Source: Acidimicrobiaceae bacterium (GTDB lineage Bacteria > Actinomycetota > Acidimicrobiia > Acidimicrobiales > Acidimicrobiaceae). Taken from it: DNA of 7,374 nucleotides. Of the stretch, positions 6,683-7,374 are shown in pieces. The translations under genes and the position numbers were made by a program. Each line of letters starts with the position of its first letter. Within the stretch, counting starts at the first letter, position 1. The stretch lies in the NCBI GenBank assembly GCA_013044415.1, contig JABEUO010000026.1, forward strand, positions 1-7,374. Direction: 5' to 3'. The notes below the pieces were generated by a model. It saw only the letters and a list, made by a program, of their open reading frames with translations, did not search any database and had not been told where the DNA came from.

Positions 6683-6722
6683 ACCCCCGGACCGGACTTA
6701 TCTGGTCCGGGGGTGCTGTTTT
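6683..6722 (+). terminator. Intrinsic terminator of the prp operon
   Basis: An 11-bp perfect GC-rich stem (6683-6693 with 6704-6714) extends inward by three more pairs, one of them G-U, to a 4-nt CTTA loop. A TTTT run at 6719-6722 follows. It lies about 78 nt after the prpC stop. It is the only terminator in the window with a T-run, which fits the end of a regulated operon. Confidence 0.9.
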
Positions 6723-6963
6723 GATCCTTCAAAACAGGCAAGATAAAGATAGCAAATCGGGATTAAACGGATCGAATCGGCATTTGGCTAATTACAGCGA
6801 TCATCACATTGGCGATCTATCACCGCATCGGAAGTTGAGCTTTAATCCTGGCTAGCACCGACTCGGTGGCTGGTAGGTTGCTAGCCATGGTCACGTTGAG
6901 GCCAGCGCCTTGGTCGTTACCTTGAATATGCAGATCAGGTCTCAGGCTTTTGTTCGTTGCCCC
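6723..6963. other. Intergenic region before the right-edge gene
   Basis: About 240 bp between the prp terminator and the next promoter. Bases 6723-6819 are AT-rich and show no gene, repeat or hairpin that I can support. Bases 6820-6963 overlap only the doubtful minus-strand small ORF described separately. Confidence 0.5.
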
Positions 6964-7026
6964 TATAATTGTGAGCTTCGCAGTTCCCAGGGAGTCATCT
7001 ACGTGGCCAAGAATTCTCACCTTCAT
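6820..7026 (-). CDS. Doubtful small ORF, unknown product
   Basis: A minus-strand frame of 68 residues from ATG 7026, or 66 from GTG 7020. I do not recognise the product; it is soluble-looking, with an even amino-acid mix and a C-terminal helix-like segment (ESVLARIKAQLP). For it: on the minus strand GGGAGG (7034-7029) lies 8 nt before the GTG, and the codon mix is plausible. Against it: it overlaps the 5' end of the membrane-protein gene head to head by about 24 bases, its promoter would have to lie inside that gene, and it covers that gene's likely -10 box. Its codons are in exact register with the opposite reading frame, so part of it may be shadow. Confidence 0.25.
   Translation of the reverse strand: MKVRILGHVDDSLGTAKLTIIGATNKSLRPDLHIQGNDQGAGLNVTMASNLPATESVLARIKAQLPMR
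6964..6969 (+). promoter_or_regulatory. Likely -10 box of the right-edge gene
   Basis: A perfect TATAAT lies 33 nt before the GTG at 7003. A transcript starting about 7 nt downstream, near 6976, would have a leader of roughly 27 nt containing the AGGGAG ribosome binding site at 6989-6994. No good -35 hexamer is seen 16-18 bp upstream, which is common for actinobacterial promoters. Confidence 0.55.
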
Positions 7027-7374
7027 AACCTCCCAGTTCGTCTGGCGGTCGGAGCATACTTGTTGGACTCTGGTTTGGGCAAGCTAGACGTTGACGAAGC
7101 GGCTCTTGAGCATATCCATAATATGGCCGTGACCGCCTATCCATTCTTGAAGGAAGCTGAACCGGCCAAGTTCACGAAGTACTTTGCAAAGGGTGAAGTC
7201 TTGTTGGCTGCCATGCTTCTATTTCCGTTAGTGCCGGATGCCTTGGCGGGCTTTGCACTGACAATCTTCGCAGGAAGCTTGATGAGGCTCTATTTACGCA
7301 TTCCAGGCATGAGACACGCTGGCTCACTCCGCGCTACACCTAAAGGAGCTGGCTTGGCAAAAAATATCTGGATA
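7003..7374 (+). CDS. DoxX-like small membrane protein, 3'-truncated by the window edge
   Basis: The frame is open to the last base, so only the first 124 residues are visible. Start is GTG 7003, with AGGGAG 8 nt upstream and a TATAAT box in front. Hydrophobic segments lie at about residues 9-25 (LPVRLAVGAYLLDSGLGKL region), 65-80 and 81-99, suggesting a multi-pass inner-membrane protein. The run PVRLAVGAYLLDSGLGKL near the N-terminus, the amphipathic AYPFLKEAEPAKFTKYFAKG, and GEVLLAAMLLFP resemble DoxX-family and related actinobacterial hypothetical membrane proteins, whose second helix begins with a conserved Gly-Glu. The family assignment is from memory of such sequences. The role is unknown; DoxX-like proteins have been tied to redox or stress functions in some bacteria. 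It is transcriptionally separate from the prp operon. Confidence 0.8.
   Translation, partial: MAKNSHLHNLPVRLAVGAYLLDSGLGKLDVDEAALEHIHNMAVTAYPFLKEAEPAKFTKYFAKGEVLLAAMLLFPLVPDALAGFALTIFAGSLMRLYLRIPGMRHAGSLRATPKGAGLAKNIWI

Noticed and set aside
1..7374. tRNA genes, CRISPR arrays, insertion-sequence ends or attachment sites
   Set aside because: None could be recognised on either strand; no spaced repeat series, terminal inverted repeats or cloverleaf was found by reading.

Overview
The window looks like a chromosomal segment of a moderate-GC actinobacterium. The clues are the prpD-prpB-prpC order, the frequent TTG and GTG start codons behind clear purine-rich ribosome binding sites, terminator hairpins without U-tracts, and a secreted lipoprotein with a Thr/Ser-only linker. 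An Acidimicrobiia-like source would fit the linker style and codon mix, but this is inference and no marker gene is present. No mobile element, tRNA, rRNA or CRISPR array was seen.

Left part (1-1592): the 3' part of an aldo/keto reductase gene runs off the left edge. It converges on a minus-strand gene for a DUF4232-type lipoprotein. Two strong GC-rich hairpins fill the 139-bp gap between their stop codons. About 640 bp without a convincing gene follow (1593-2231). They end in the promoter/operator region of a GntR-family regulator, with two near-identical GTATACA-containing motifs exactly 63 bp apart.

Centre (2232-6605): gntR, prpD, prpB and prpC lie on the plus strand and read as one methylcitrate-cycle operon with its own FadR/FCD-type regulator. 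PrpC condenses propionyl-CoA with oxaloacetate to 2-methylcitrate. PrpD dehydrates that to 2-methyl-cis-aconitate. After rehydration by an aconitase, which is not in the window, PrpB cleaves 2-methylisocitrate to pyruvate and succinate. prpD and prpB overlap by one base, prpB and prpC are 23 bp apart, and a hairpin plus T-run terminator follows prpC. gntR and prpD are separated by an unusual A-rich, T-poor leader of about 125 nt with a short direct repeat. The frame stays open through it, so the PrpD start is formally ambiguous.

Right part (6606-7374): after the terminator come about 280 bp with one doubtful small minus-strand ORF. A membrane-protein gene then starts at GTG 7003 and runs off the right edge, and it is preceded by a perfect TATAAT box. 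Its sequence resembles small DoxX-like actinobacterial membrane proteins.

Nothing here is clearly a new system. The points most worth a second look are the phased operator-like motifs, the A-rich prpD leader, and the unlisted right-edge gene with its opposing small ORF.
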